Part shown: piece after piece, positions 9,089 through 17,886 of the stretch | Layout of the letters: the number at the start of each line of letters is the position of its first letter | Position numbering within the stretch: the first letter of the stretch is position 1 | From: Comamonadaceae bacterium | GTDB lineage: Bacteria > Pseudomonadota > Gammaproteobacteria > Burkholderiales > Burkholderiaceae_C | NCBI GenBank assembly: GCA_947475685.1 | Contig: CANJNC010000001.1 | Coordinates: 109,422-173,421 of the forward strand | Direction of reading: 5' to 3' | DNA: 64,000 nt | Translations under genes and position numbers: made by a program | The notes under the pieces: generated by a model | Database searches by the model: none | Told to the model about the DNA's origin: nothing | The model's input: only the letters and a program-made list of their open reading frames with translations

Positions 9089-9532
9089 TTACCGCAGAAC
9101 AAGAACCGGTATTACACTTTGAACCAATACATTTTGAGTCTCACTGCCCAACAAAAGTTTTTTAAGCCCTCTTCGGCCGTGGGAAGCCATGACAATCAGA
9201 TCAATTTTTTTCTTTGCGGCAACTTCCATAATGGCCTTGGAAATGATGTCAGATTTAACCACCATGGATGAGGCATCTATCCCCTCCTTAATGGCTGCGT
9301 TGCGCTCAGAGTCCACCAACTTGTGTGCATCCTTGGCCCAAGAGGCCTCAATCTTGTTGACTTCATTTTGATTCAAAGGAATAGCACCATCAAAGTAACT
9401 TTGCACAACTCTAGGAATGACTTTGAGAATGATCAATTCTGAACCCGCCAAAGTTGCAATTTGTGTTGCGTGGACAATGGCTTTTTTAGATAAAGTTGAA
9501 CCGTCGGTTGCGACCAAAATTTTCTTATACAT
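9089..9532 (-). CDS. Universal stress protein (UspA family)
   Basis: This 147-residue, single-domain Usp has the N-terminal KILVATDGSTLSKKA and the C-terminal ATP-binding signature VMASHGRRGLKKLLLGSETQNVL, i.e. G-2x-G-9x-G(S/T). It therefore belongs to the nucleotide-binding subgroup. It is divergent from ccoI. The intergenic space holds an FNR box centred 41.5 bp before a likely start site for this gene, behind TAAGAT as a -10 element, so it is probably induced at low oxygen. Usp proteins beside cbb3 clusters are common in Burkholderiales and Pseudomonas. A ribosome site GGAG lies before the ATG. Confidence 0.93.
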   Translation of the reverse strand: MYKKILVATDGSTLSKKAIVHATQIATLAGSELIILKVIPRVVQSYFDGAIPLNQNEVNKIEASWAKDAHKLVDSERNAAIKEGIDASSMVVKSDIISKAIMEVAAKKKIDLIVMASHGRRGLKKLLLGSETQNVLVQSVIPVLVLR

Positions 9533-9572
9533 TTGCGAGCTCCTAGTTGGTTTATTTAAAAATCACGCTCGA

Positions 9573-9614
9573 ATCTTAAAAGTCCTTTTAAACAATGGCT
9601 TTGACATATATCAA
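9573..9614 (-). promoter_or_regulatory. FNR box and class II promoter for the usp gene
   Basis: TTGAC-ATAT-ATCAA at 9601-9614 matches the FNR consensus TTGATNNNNATCAA with one change. On the - strand the hexamer TAAGAT (9578-9573) fits a -10 box; the inferred start at about 9566 puts the FNR box centre at -41.5, the textbook class II position. The box could also affect the divergent ccoI gene (ATG at 9676), but no -10 was found at the matching distance on that side. Confidence 0.72.
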
Positions 9615-9675
9615 GACCTTGTTGATTTCACCAGGCATTCCTGCCAAGTTGTCCATTCGAGCTTAAAATCTTTGC

Positions 9676-12027
9676 ATGACAGCTCAAGATGCCTCGTTTG
9701 ATTGGCTTGATGCCCAAGAAGAGTGGGAGAGATACAGCGCCCCGCTGTCCAAGCCAGAGCGCGCAAGACTTCAAATGCAAATGCCTGCGGATGCCCTTGG
9801 CGAGATCATCAAATCACAAATTGGTATAGAGGGTATGCATTGTGCAAACTGCTCTTTGAGCGTTGAGAGCAAGCTCAAATCTTTACCCGGTGTTTTGGAT
9901 GTGCAAGTTCACGCCAATTCAAAAAAAGCCCATATTTTTTGGCTACCTGAAAAAAGCAAACCCAGCGCCTGGCTGAACGCCATTAATGCATTGGGATACC
10001 AATCCTCGCTTCTTGAGGGGATTGAATTTCAAGAGATTAAAAGCAAAGAGGCCAAGCTCATGCTATGGCGTTTCATGGTTGCTTTTTTCTGCATGATGCA
10101 AGTCATGATGTATTCTGCGCCCTTGTATGGAGACTCTCAATTCAGCATAGACCCTCAATCCATTCAATTGCTGCATTGGGCCGGGTGGGTATTGAGTTTA
10201 CCGGTCCTGATTTTTTCTTGTCAGCCTTTTTTCAAGGGCGCCTACCATGACATGAAAAATTTCAAGCTCAGCATGGATTTACCTGTCACCATTGGCATGC
10301 TGCTCACTTTCTTCTTAAGCTGCGCAGTCACTTTCCAACCCAATGGCATTTGGGGGATGGAAACCTATTTTGACTCATTCACCATGTTTGCATCATTCCT
10401 GCTGGGTGGTCGTTGGCTGGAATTTAAACTAAGGAATAAAACTTTGGGTGCATTGGATGCTCTAATGGACCGCATTCCAAAAGGAATTGAACGTCAAATC
10501 ACGGAGGAACGATTTGAGACCATTTCCACCCATCGCATTCGAATCAATGACATTCTTCGAGTTCAAACCCATCAATCTTTTCCTGCCGATGCCTTGCTCA
10601 TAGGACCATCTACTTGGGTGGAGGAGTCGCTTTTAAACGGTGAGTCCAATCCGATCTCCAAATCGGCTCACTCAACAGTCTTGGCTGGCACCATCAATCT
10701 AGGGCCCCCTGTCTTGATACGCGTGAATCAAATTGGAAATTCAACTCAATTTGCTTCAATTGTTCAAATTCTTCAAGAGGCTGAGAGCTCCAAACCTGAG
10801 ATTGCCAAAATAGCAGACCGAGTCGCAAAGCCTTTCATTGCAATGGTTCTGCTATGTGCCCTATTGAGTGCATTTTGGTGGTGGCCTGAATCAGCTACCA
10901 AAGCCTTGCTCGTAGCCAGTTCTGTATTGATCGTGACGTGCCCTTGCGCTTTGAGCCTTGCCACGCCATCGGCCATGATTGCTAGCGCTGGCTTTTTGGC
11001 CAAACGCGGTGTGCTCATGCGTGATTTAGGTACATTGGAGAGACTGGACCAAATTGATTATGTGGTGTTCGATAAAACAGGCACGCTCACTCAAAACATC
11101 TTGCATCTGAAAGATGTGTTTAACTCTCCTCATTTATCAACAATTGAGCTCTTCGCGCTCACCCGCGCGTTGGCCAAACACTCCCCTCACCCACTGTGTC
11201 GATCCCTTGAAAGAGAAGAGAGTCTGATCGGCTTGAGTGAATATCAAATTCTCCAAGTCAAGGAATTGATCCAAGGCATTGAGATTTTAAATTTCAAAGA
11301 AATGCCAGGCATTGGCGTAGAGGGTACCGTTAATTTTAAAAATGAAGTGCTCACTCTTCGTCTGGGGTCCTACAAATCATTGCCTCCTCATTCATTGCCA
11401 TCCTTGAATGGCGCACTGATCGAAAGTGCTCAAGTACACCTGTGCACGGATACGCAGTGGTTTGGCAGTTTTTTGTTTGATGAAGAGCTTAGAGCTGAAG
11501 CCCGGAAAGTCATGGATCAACTTCGAAACAGAGGATTTGGTATACAAATTTTTTCGGGCGATCAAGCAAGTCGTGTGCACCAAATTTCACAAGCACTTGG
11601 CATCCAAGAGCATGAAGCGCATGCAGAATTATCTCCTCTGGACAAACTTCACCGAATCAAATCTCTGCAAGCCCAAGGATACAAGGTTCTCATGGTCGGA
11701 GATGGCTTCAATGATTTACCGGTGTTGGCTGGCGCTGACGTTTCATTGGTGTTTGGCTCAGCCACCCTTTTGGCCCAAGAGGTCGCCAATTGTGTGGTTT
11801 TGAACCCCTCACTGCAATGGGTCATCGAATGTTTGAATCACGCCAAACGAACGCTACGCGTAGTCCGTCAAAATCTGATCTGGGCATTTGCATACAACCT
11901 CATTTGCATCCCCATGGCACTCATGGGATACTTGCCTTCTTGGATGGCTGGTTTAGGCATGGCATTGAGCTCTTTGGGCGTGGGGCTCAATGCATACAGG
12001 CTTCATCTCAAGCCCTCCAATGCCTGA
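9676..12027 (+). CDS. ccoI: Copper-translocating P-type ATPase for cbb3 oxidase assembly
   Basis: The 783-residue P1B-type ATPase moves copper across the inner membrane and is needed for cbb3 oxidase maturation. A heavy-metal domain with GMHCANC is at about residues 52-58. The membrane part carries the CPC motif (VTCPCALSLATPSA), then the phosphorylation site DKTGTLT, the HP motif (HSPHP) and the hinge GDGFNDLPVLAGADVS. About eight membrane helices are visible. The first 45 residues are acidic and lack the cysteine-rich start of alphaproteobacterial FixI, as is common in betaproteobacteria. It precedes ccoS by 33 bases, which supports CcoI over a detoxifying CopA. No Shine-Dalgarno is evident; TAAAAT ends seven bases before the ATG. 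Confidence 0.93.
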   Translation: MTAQDASFDWLDAQEEWERYSAPLSKPERARLQMQMPADALGEIIKSQIGIEGMHCANCSLSVESKLKSLPGVLDVQVHANSKKAHIFWLPEKSKPSAWLNAINALGYQSSLLEGIEFQEIKSKEAKLMLWRFMVAFFCMMQVMMYSAPLYGDSQFSIDPQSIQLLHWAGWVLSLPVLIFSCQPFFKGAYHDMKNFKLSMDLPVTIGMLLTFFLSCAVTFQPNGIWGMETYFDSFTMFASFLLGGRWLEFKLRNKTLGALDALMDRIPKGIERQITEERFETISTHRIRINDILRVQTHQSFPADALLIGPSTWVEESLLNGESNPISKSAHSTVLAGTINLGPPVLIRVNQIGNSTQFASIVQILQEAESSKPEIAKIADRVAKPFIAMVLLCALLSAFWWWPESATKALLVASSVLIVTCPCALSLATPSAMIASAGFLAKRGVLMRDLGTLERLDQIDYVVFDKTGTLTQNILHLKDVFNSPHLSTIELFALTRALAKHSPHPLCRSLEREESLIGLSEYQILQVKELIQGIEILNFKEMPGIGVEGTVNFKNEVLTLRLGSYKSLPPHSLPSLNGALIESAQVHLCTDTQWFGSFLFDEELRAEARKVMDQLRNRGFGIQIFSGDQASRVHQISQALGIQEHEAHAELSPLDKLHRIKSLQAQGYKVLMVGDGFNDLPVLAGADVSLVFGSATLLAQEVANCVVLNPSLQWVIECLNHAKRTLRVVRQNLIWAFAYNLICIPMALMGYLPSWMAGLGMALSSLGVGLNAYRLHLKPSNA

Positions 12028-12060
12028 GCTCTTAACTCATTAGCAACACCACAATCCCAA

Positions 12061-12198
12061 ATGGACATCCTTTACTTATTGATCCCTTTGTCAGTGGTGC
12101 TCGTGCTGCTGATTTTATTGGCACTTTGGTGGGCCATCTATTCAAATCAATTTGATGATTTAGAGCAAGAATCAGAAAGAATTCTCAAAAACGACTGA
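12061..12198 (+). CDS. ccoS: cbb3-type oxidase assembly protein CcoS
   Basis: This is a 45-residue protein: one transmembrane helix (about residues 4-27, Leu/Val-rich, ending in ALWWAI) and then the family signature YSNQFDDLEQES. CcoS is required for cofactor insertion into cbb3 oxidase. It directly follows ccoI, its usual partner, on the same strand. The length is typical of the family. Confidence 0.92.
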   Translation: MDILYLLIPLSVVLVLLILLALWWAIYSNQFDDLEQESERILKND

Positions 12199-12659
12199 AA
12201 GGGGCGATGCAAATTTCGACATTGATACTCCAAAATTGTTTTCTCAAAGAGATCTCTAAAGTGACTTGGCAACCTATTAGACCAGCCGATTTAGCGCACT
12301 GTCTCTAAGGACGTATTTCATAACAAATTAGACGAGCTCTTGTCTTTCGGCTTGTACTGACTTGAGACGGGCCTTTTTATCACCGCTTCAGGCCCATTTC
12401 CCTCAGCATCGTTCGATGAGGCAGTTGTTGGACAAGGAAACCTCTCTTAAGAGCGGGGGTCTTCAATCCTTGGCTCAGACGAATAGTAACTGTAAATGCG
12501 GCAAAAACCACCTTACCCTTGACCTTGGAGATCAATACACCCCATTTTCTATGCGTGGGTGATCGGCTCAAGATGTTCTCCTTTTGCGCCGCTCAGAGGC
12601 CCAATTGATACCCCATCTTGCAATTTTCAAGGTTGTTCAGTGCGTTCGAACGACTTCCT
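12199..12659. other. Intergenic region upstream of ccoN
   Basis: About 460 bases between ccoS and the ccoN promoter. Two short opposing frames (about 12,362-12,571) show no family resemblance and were not accepted. The length and lack of conserved coding suggest ccoNOQP is transcribed separately from ccoIS. Confidence 0.4.
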
Positions 12660-12701
12660 TTGATCTTAATCAAAAAATACTTGCCTGAAGTCCAACATAA
12701 T
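12660..12701 (+). promoter_or_regulatory. FNR-dependent class II promoter of ccoNOQP
   Basis: TTGAT-CTTA-ATCAA at 12660-12673 is a perfect FNR consensus. CATAAT at 12696-12701 fits a -10 box, giving a start near 12708 and placing the FNR box centre at -41.5. The leader would be about 21 bases. The - strand gene at 17887-18648 encodes an FNR whose recognition helix carries the E..SR residues that read TTGAT, so autonomous oxygen control of the cluster is well supported. Confidence 0.85.
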
Positions 12702-12729
12702 CTTTTCAATCTCAAAATCCCACAAATCC

Positions 12730-14160
12730 ATGAACAACTCTCAAATTCTTTTTTACCATGACAAGGTTGTTAGGCAATTTTCCATCATGACTGTTGTCTG
12801 GGGTGTGGTGGGCATGTTGGTAGGACTGATGATTGCAGCTCAATTGGCCTGGCCGGAACTCAACTTTGGTGTTCCTTTTCTGAGCTACGGCAGGCTTAGA
12901 CCCTTGCACACGAATGCAGTGATTTTTGCGTTCGGCGGCAGCGCCTTGTTTGCATCTTCTTACTATGTCTCGCAACGAACAGGACAAACTCCTCTATTTG
13001 CTCCAAAATTGGCCGCTTTTACATTTTGGGGCTGGCAGTTGGTGATCTTATCGGCAGCCATTAGTCTTCCTCTTGGGTTTACAACAGGCAAAGAGTACGC
13101 AGAACTAGAGTGGCCCATTGACTTGTTGATCACTGTCGTTTGGGTGAGTTTTGCAATTGTATTTTTTGGCACAATCATCCAAAGACGAGTCAAGCACATT
13201 TATGTGGCCAATTGGTTTTTTGGTGCCTTTATTTTGACCGTCGCTGTCTTGCATTTGGTCAACAGTGCTGAAATTCCAGCCGGTTGGATGAAGTCTTACT
13301 CGGCCTATGCTGGCGTTCAAGACGCCATGGTTCAATGGTGGTATGGACATAACGCGGTCGGATTTTTCTTGACCGCTGGCTTTTTAGGAATGATGTATTA
13401 CTTCATACCCAAGCAAGCCGAAAGGCCTGTGTACTCTTATCGTTTGTCCATTGTTCACTTTTGGGCTTTGATTTTTACTTATATGTGGGCAGGCCCTCAC
13501 CACCTGCACTACACCGCACTGCCGGACTGGACACAATCGCTGGGAATGATTTTCTCCTTGGTGTTGCTGGCTCCGAGCTGGGGCGGCATGATCAACGGCA
13601 TCATGACTTTGTCTGGCGCTTGGCACAAACTAAGAGACGATCCCGTGCTTAGATTTTTGATCGTTTCGTTGTCCTTTTACGGCATGAGCACCTTTGAAGG
13701 CCCCATGATGTCCATTAAAACGGTCAATGCCTTGTCACACTACACCGATTGGACAGTTGGCCACGTTCACTCTGGTGCATTAGGTTGGGTGGGTTTGATT
13801 TCGATGGGCACCATGTATTTTCTTATCCCCAAGCTTTTTAGTCAAAAGAAAATGCACAGCCAACCCGCAATTGAATTGCACTTTTGGATGGCGACCATTG
13901 GCATCGTGCTGTATATAGCGGCCATGTGGATTGCTGGCGTCATGCAAGGCTTGATGTGGAGAGCCCTAAACGATGACGGCACATTGACTTACACCTTTGT
14001 TGAAGGCGTGAAGGCAACTTACCCCTACTACGTGATTCGTGTTCTTGGAGGCGCTTTGTACCTTGGAGGCATGTTGGTGATGTCATGGAACGTCACCATG
14101 ACCGCTTTAATGGGTCAGCCCGCACTTGTTCAGATCCCAAACACTGGCGCATCAAGATAA
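12730..14160 (+). CDS. ccoN: Cytochrome c oxidase, cbb3-type, subunit I
   Basis: This 476-residue subunit has about twelve transmembrane helices and holds haem b, the high-spin haem b3 and CuB. Conserved patterns are [21 protein letters not shown] (low-spin haem histidine), [22 protein letters not shown] (CuB histidine and the active-site helix), [14 protein letters not shown] (CuB histidine pair), and HVHSGALGW (haem histidines). It reduces oxygen to water with high affinity and pumps protons. It is the first gene of ccoNOQP behind an FNR promoter. Length matches the family. Confidence 0.97.
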   Translation: MNNSQILFYHDKVVRQFSIMTVVWGVVGMLVGLMIAAQLAWPELNFGVPFLSYGRLRPLHTNAVIFAFGGSALFASSYYVSQRTGQTPLFAPKLAAFTFWGWQLVILSAAISLPLGFTTGKEYAELEWPIDLLITVVWVSFAIVFFGTIIQRRVKHIYVANWFFGAFILTVAVLHLVNSAEIPAGWMKSYSAYAGVQDAMVQWWYGHNAVGFFLTAGFLGMMYYFIPKQAERPVYSYRLSIVHFWALIFTYMWAGPHHLHYTALPDWTQSLGMIFSLVLLAPSWGGMINGIMTLSGAWHKLRDDPVLRFLIVSLSFYGMSTFEGPMMSIKTVNALSHYTDWTVGHVHSGALGWVGLISMGTMYFLIPKLFSQKKMHSQPAIELHFWMATIGIVLYIAAMWIAGVMQGLMWRALNDDGTLTYTFVEGVKATYPYYVIRVLGGALYLGGMLVMSWNVTMTALMGQPALVQIPNTGASR

Positions 14161-14175
14161 AGAAAGACATCCATC

Positions 14176-14799
14176 ATGAATGATCAAAATTCAAATAAAT
14201 TTACACATGAAAAAATTGAAACGAATCAATTTTTGATGATCGTACTCATTCTCTTGGTGATCTCAGTTGGAGGTCTGGTGGAGATCGTACCGCTGTTTTT
14301 TCAAAAGTCCACCACTCAGGCTGTTGCGGGCGTTTCACCCTATTCATCGGTGCAACTGATGGGGCGAGATATTTATATTCGTGAAGGTTGCTACAACTGT
14401 CACTCACAAATGATTCGTCCCTTGATGGCCGAGACGCTTCGCTACGGACACGCATCGGTCGCAGGAGAATTTGTCTATGACCACCCTTTTCAGTGGGGTA
14501 GCAAAAGAACTGGACCGGATCTACACCGAGTAGGCGGTAAATACAGCGATGATTGGCACAAGGCGCATTTGCACAACCCTAGAGAGTTGGTGCCCGAATC
14601 CAACATGCCCTCCTATCCTTGGCTAGAAACCAATCTCATCGATCCAACGCAAGGTGCGAGAAGCATGAGAGCTCTGCGGATCGTTGGTGTTCCGTATGCG
14701 CAAGAAGACATTGACAACGCTGAACAGGAATTGACCAATGTGAGTGAACAAACCGCCTTGATTGCTTATTTGCAATCGTTGGGCAGAGCATACAAATAA
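14176..14799 (+). CDS. ccoO: Cytochrome c oxidase, cbb3-type, subunit II (monohaem c)
   Basis: The 207-residue subunit is anchored by one N-terminal helix (about residues 16-37) and has a periplasmic haem c domain with [11 protein letters not shown] (CxxCH). Its [24 protein letters not shown] and [10 protein letters not shown] (Met ligand) segments are diagnostic of FixO/CcoO. It passes electrons from CcoP to CcoN. It lies 15 bases after ccoN. Confidence 0.96.
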   Translation: MNDQNSNKFTHEKIETNQFLMIVLILLVISVGGLVEIVPLFFQKSTTQAVAGVSPYSSVQLMGRDIYIREGCYNCHSQMIRPLMAETLRYGHASVAGEFVYDHPFQWGSKRTGPDLHRVGGKYSDDWHKAHLHNPRELVPESNMPSYPWLETNLIDPTQGARSMRALRIVGVPYAQEDIDNAEQELTNVSEQTALIAYLQSLGRAYK

Positions 14800-14808
14800 G
14801 GAACTCAA

Positions 14809-14946
14809 ATGGATATTAACTTTTTCCGCATTTGCACGACGGTTTTGAGCTTCCTTTGTTTTATTGGAATCTTAATTTGGGTCTTTCAACCCAAACTTAA
14901 AAACTCTTTCAATGAGTCGGCCAACTATCCCTTCTTAGAGGATTGA
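14809..14946 (+). CDS. ccoQ: cbb3-type oxidase subunit CcoQ (FixQ)
   Basis: This is a 45-residue, single-helix protein (hydrophobic about residues 10-27) with a polar C-terminus ending in ANYPFLED, which resembles other CcoQ tails rich in acidic residues. It sits between ccoO and ccoP, the fixed CcoQ position, and stabilises the complex. The start ATG is nine bases after the ccoO stop, with a modest AAGGA upstream. Confidence 0.88.
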   Translation: MDINFFRICTTVLSFLCFIGILIWVFQPKLKNSFNESANYPFLED

Positions 14947-14951
14947 GTACC

Positions 14952-15860
14952 ATGAGTGACTTTAACTCCCCCTACTGGTCCTACTACATTGGTACTGTTG
15001 TGGTCTTGGGTCTCTTTGCTTGCATGTTTCTTTTGTGGAAAATGTCCAAAAGCAATGGCCAACCCATAGATCCTGGCGAGAATGGTCATGTCTGGGATGA
15101 AGATTTACGCGAACAAAATAACCCCCTTCCACTTTGGTGGGTGGGGCTATTTGTCATCACAACGGTTTTTTCTGCCATTTACTTGCTGCTCTACCCTGGA
15201 CTGGGAAGCTTTAAGGGCAACTTGAATTGGAGCTCCTCACAAGAGCATGCCCAAGATATACAAGCCAACCTAGACAGCATTGCACCACTTTATGCAAAGT
15301 TCGATGCCCTTAGCATCCCAGATATGGCCATGGACCCACAAGCCATCTCCATTGGGAGCAATTTGTTTCTCAACAATTGTGCTCAGTGCCATGCCTCAGA
15401 TGGCAAAGGATCCAAAGGTTTTCCCAATTTGACTGACAGCGATTGGTTACACGGAGGAAGCCCTGAAAAAATTCAAGAAACCATCACTTTGGGCCGTGTA
15501 GGTCTCATGCCCCCGATGGCTCAAGCAGTGGGTACAACAAGCGACATTGACAATCTTGCCAACTACGTGTTGAGTCTGTCATCAAGTCCTCATGATGCCG
15601 TCAAGGCCAAAAAAGGACAAGAAAAATTTACTGTCTGCGCCGCCTGCCACGGCGCGAAGGGCCAAGGGGTCCAAGCCATTGGGTCTGCCAATTTAACCGA
15701 CCAAATTTGGTTGCACGGCGTGGGGCAAGTCGCGATTGAGAACATGATCATGAATGGCAAAGTCAACCAAATGCCAGCTCAAAAAGGTCGACTATCAGAT
15801 TCTCAAATCAGAGTTTTAAGCGCTTACATTTGGCGCTTATCAAACAATGCTCCCTCTTGA
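14952..15860 (+). CDS. ccoP: Cytochrome c oxidase, cbb3-type, subunit III (dihaem c)
   Basis: The 302-residue subunit begins with membrane helices (about residues 10-30 and 57-77) flanking the conserved HVWDEDLREQNNPLPLWW segment. Two haem c domains follow: CAQCHASDGKG (about 139-149) with its Met in GLMPPMA, and CAACHGAKGQG (about 229-239) with its Met in NQMPAQ. It receives electrons from soluble cytochrome c. The ATG at 14952 is preferred over an in-frame TTG at 14943, since it lies six bases after the ccoQ stop. Confidence 0.96.
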   Translation: MSDFNSPYWSYYIGTVVVLGLFACMFLLWKMSKSNGQPIDPGENGHVWDEDLREQNNPLPLWWVGLFVITTVFSAIYLLLYPGLGSFKGNLNWSSSQEHAQDIQANLDSIAPLYAKFDALSIPDMAMDPQAISIGSNLFLNNCAQCHASDGKGSKGFPNLTDSDWLHGGSPEKIQETITLGRVGLMPPMAQAVGTTSDIDNLANYVLSLSSSPHDAVKAKKGQEKFTVCAACHGAKGQGVQAIGSANLTDQIWLHGVGQVAIENMIMNGKVNQMPAQKGRLSDSQIRVLSAYIWRLSNNAPS

Positions 15861-15897
15861 ATGAGATCTATTTTGAAATTGAAGATATTTTAAAAGA

Positions 15898-17322
15898 TTG
15901 GCACCTTTGCAAGCAAGCACCCCATCTAATCTCCTGTACATCTCAGCACCCAAGATCTACCCAAGAACCGTTCAGGGGGTTTTTGCAAATCTGAGGTGGG
16001 GGTTTGTAGGGCTCACTCAACTTATTTTTTATGGTCTGCCTTGGTTTGAATGGGCCAATCGACCTGCAGTTTTATTCAACCTAGAGGCTCGCAGGTTTTA
16101 CCTCTTTCCTCTTGTTCTGTATCCACAAGACTTCATTTATTTGACCGCGCTGTTGGTTATTTGTGCGGTGTCTTTGTTTTTATTCACCGCATTGGCTGGG
16201 CGCGTATGGTGTGGCTTTGCTTGCCCTCAAACCGTTTACAGTGAAATTTTCATGCTTGTGGAGCGCTGGATTGAAGGCGATCGGCCACAGAGAATCAAAC
16301 TGGACCGATCCAAACTTAACTGGGAGGTCTTGAGCAAGAAGCTTTTCAAGCATTTTGTGTGGGGTTTGATTGCACTTTGGACTGGGTTGACTTTTGTCGG
16401 TTATTTCGTTCCCATTGAGATCCTTTTGCGCCATGTTGTGGCGCTAAACTTAGTCGGCTGGTCTTTGTTTTGGGTGTTTTTTTATGCATTTGCAACCTAT
16501 GGCAATGCTGGCTTTATGCGCGAGCAGGTCTGTAAATACATGTGTCCTTACGCACGGTTTCAAAGCGCAATGTTTGATGCTGATACTCTGGTGGTGGGCT
16601 ACGATGCCAACCGCGGAGAACCAAGAGGACATCGCTCTAAACACATCAGCACACAAATGCTCCATGATGAGACAGGTTTGGGACACTGTATCGACTGTCA
16701 ATTGTGCGTACACGTTTGTCCAACAGGCATTGATATTCGAGAGGGTCTTCAATATGAATGCATTGGATGTGGCGCTTGTGCAGATGTATGCAATGAGGTC
16801 ATGAAGAAAATGTCCTATCCGATTCATCTGATCAAATTTGCAAGTCAACATGCCATTGAAAATAATTGGGGATTTGGCAAACAAGTCCGACGCATCTTTC
16901 GGACTCGAGTGCTGATTTATACCGCCTTGCTCTTGAGTTTATGCTTTTTCGTGGCGTACCACTTGGTACACCGCTCTACGTTTAGAGTCGATATTGTGCG
17001 CGATCGAAACACCTTGAGCAGATTGGTTGAAAGTCAAGACCACAAAATGATTTTAGAGAACGTCTATCGCTTTCAAATCATGAACAGCCAAGAAAGCACG
17101 CAGCACTATGAGGTTTCATCCCATGGAATTGATCAACTTGAAATTGAAACGCCTAAGCACATTGAAATCGAAGCCGCAAAGTCGAAATGGACCGTTCTTA
17201 GGGTCGCCATTCCAGCGTCTCAAACCACACCCGGGTCCCACAAAATTTGGCTGGATGTGAGATGCCTTGATGACAATCGAGTCGTGAGCGAACAAACCGT
17301 TTTTATCGTCCCTTCACTTTAA
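15898..17322 (+). CDS. ccoG: cbb3 oxidase accessory protein CcoG (FixG/RdxA)
   Basis: This 474-residue membrane iron-sulfur protein shows five hydrophobic segments, GFACPQTVYSEIFM, CKYMCPYARFQSAMFD, and two [4Fe-4S] motifs CIDCQLCVHVCP and CIGCGACADVC (about residues 265-300), followed by a C-terminal periplasmic domain. CcoG reduces Cu(II) for cbb3 oxidase assembly. No ATG or GTG is available: an in-frame TGA lies at 15880 and the first start is TTG at 15898, so TTG initiation is strongly implied. The upstream ribosome site is weak, which may keep expression below that of ccoNOQP. Confidence 0.95.
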   Translation: MAPLQASTPSNLLYISAPKIYPRTVQGVFANLRWGFVGLTQLIFYGLPWFEWANRPAVLFNLEARRFYLFPLVLYPQDFIYLTALLVICAVSLFLFTALAGRVWCGFACPQTVYSEIFMLVERWIEGDRPQRIKLDRSKLNWEVLSKKLFKHFVWGLIALWTGLTFVGYFVPIEILLRHVVALNLVGWSLFWVFFYAFATYGNAGFMREQVCKYMCPYARFQSAMFDADTLVVGYDANRGEPRGHRSKHISTQMLHDETGLGHCIDCQLCVHVCPTGIDIREGLQYECIGCGACADVCNEVMKKMSYPIHLIKFASQHAIENNWGFGKQVRRIFRTRVLIYTALLLSLCFFVAYHLVHRSTFRVDIVRDRNTLSRLVESQDHKMILENVYRFQIMNSQESTQHYEVSSHGIDQLEIETPKHIEIEAAKSKWTVLRVAIPASQTTPGSHKIWLDVRCLDDNRVVSEQTVFIVPSL

Positions 17323-17340
17323 GAATTGCAATAAAGAGAG

Positions 17341-17637
17341 ATGAGCATGAGTATTGAAAAAGCACGCATTGCACCCGAACTCCAAACACCAGCTTGGTGG
17401 AGATATCCCTACGTTTGGATGGTTCTAATGGGGCCCGTCCTGGTGGTCATTGCAGCCCTGTGTACGGCCTTCATAGCGATTGAAGGTGCAGACCACGTAT
17501 TGACGGGGGATCTCACAACAAAGAGATTAAGTCCTGAGCAAGATGCAAAAAATCATGCCACCACTAGAACGCCTATCCCTGCTGCTTTGTCAATCCATCA
17601 TCAAACACCAAACCACCGAGGTGATCAACATGAATAA
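17341..17637 (+). CDS. ccoH: FixH/CcoH-like cbb3 assembly protein
   Basis: The 98-residue protein has one transmembrane helix (about residues 26-49) preceded by PAWWRYPYVWMVLMGP, a pattern shared with short FixH/CcoH proteins of betaproteobacteria. CcoH contacts CcoN late in oxidase assembly. It follows ccoG by 18 bases. The C-terminal 45 residues are polar and low in similarity to anything recognised. It overlaps the next gene by eight bases. Confidence 0.8.
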   Translation: MSMSIEKARIAPELQTPAWWRYPYVWMVLMGPVLVVIAALCTAFIAIEGADHVLTGDLTTKRLSPEQDAKNHATTRTPIPAALSIHHQTPNHRGDQHE

Positions 17638-17854
17638 GTGGAGAGGACTACAAATACTTTGGCCCGCTTTCTTAGCGGCTAGCTTTCTTGAGATGTGTGT
17701 CTTTGCATTTCTTGATCCTTTGGTCTTGACAGAAACCTTCAAGCTCTCAAGCGATGAGACCGAGTGGATTTATGCTGGATCGTTTTTCTTATTTTGGTCT
17801 GCCACAGCGCTTTCAAGCGGCATCAGCTGTCTTTTGTTGATAGAGCAGCCCTAA
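17630..17854 (+). CDS. Small membrane protein of the cbb3 cluster, function unknown
   Basis: From the ATG at 17630 this is 74 residues with two hydrophobic helices (about 7-28 and 43-70), the first beginning LQILWPAFLAASFLEMCVFAF. The start overlaps the ccoH stop by eight bases, so it is coupled to ccoH. No family name is recognised with certainty; its position between ccoH and fnr suggests an assembly or stability role for the oxidase. An upstream in-frame ATG at 17543 would overlap ccoH by 95 bases and add no plausible domain. Confidence 0.7.
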   Translation: MNKWRGLQILWPAFLAASFLEMCVFAFLDPLVLTETFKLSSDETEWIYAGSFFLFWSATALSSGISCLLLIEQP

Positions 17855-17886
17855 GTCGCAATGTGACGCGACTCTTATAGCCTGCA

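Noticed and set aside
12362..12571. Opposing short frames in the ccoS-ccoN gap
   Set aside because: No ribosome sites, no family resemblance, and composition typical of non-coding sequence.
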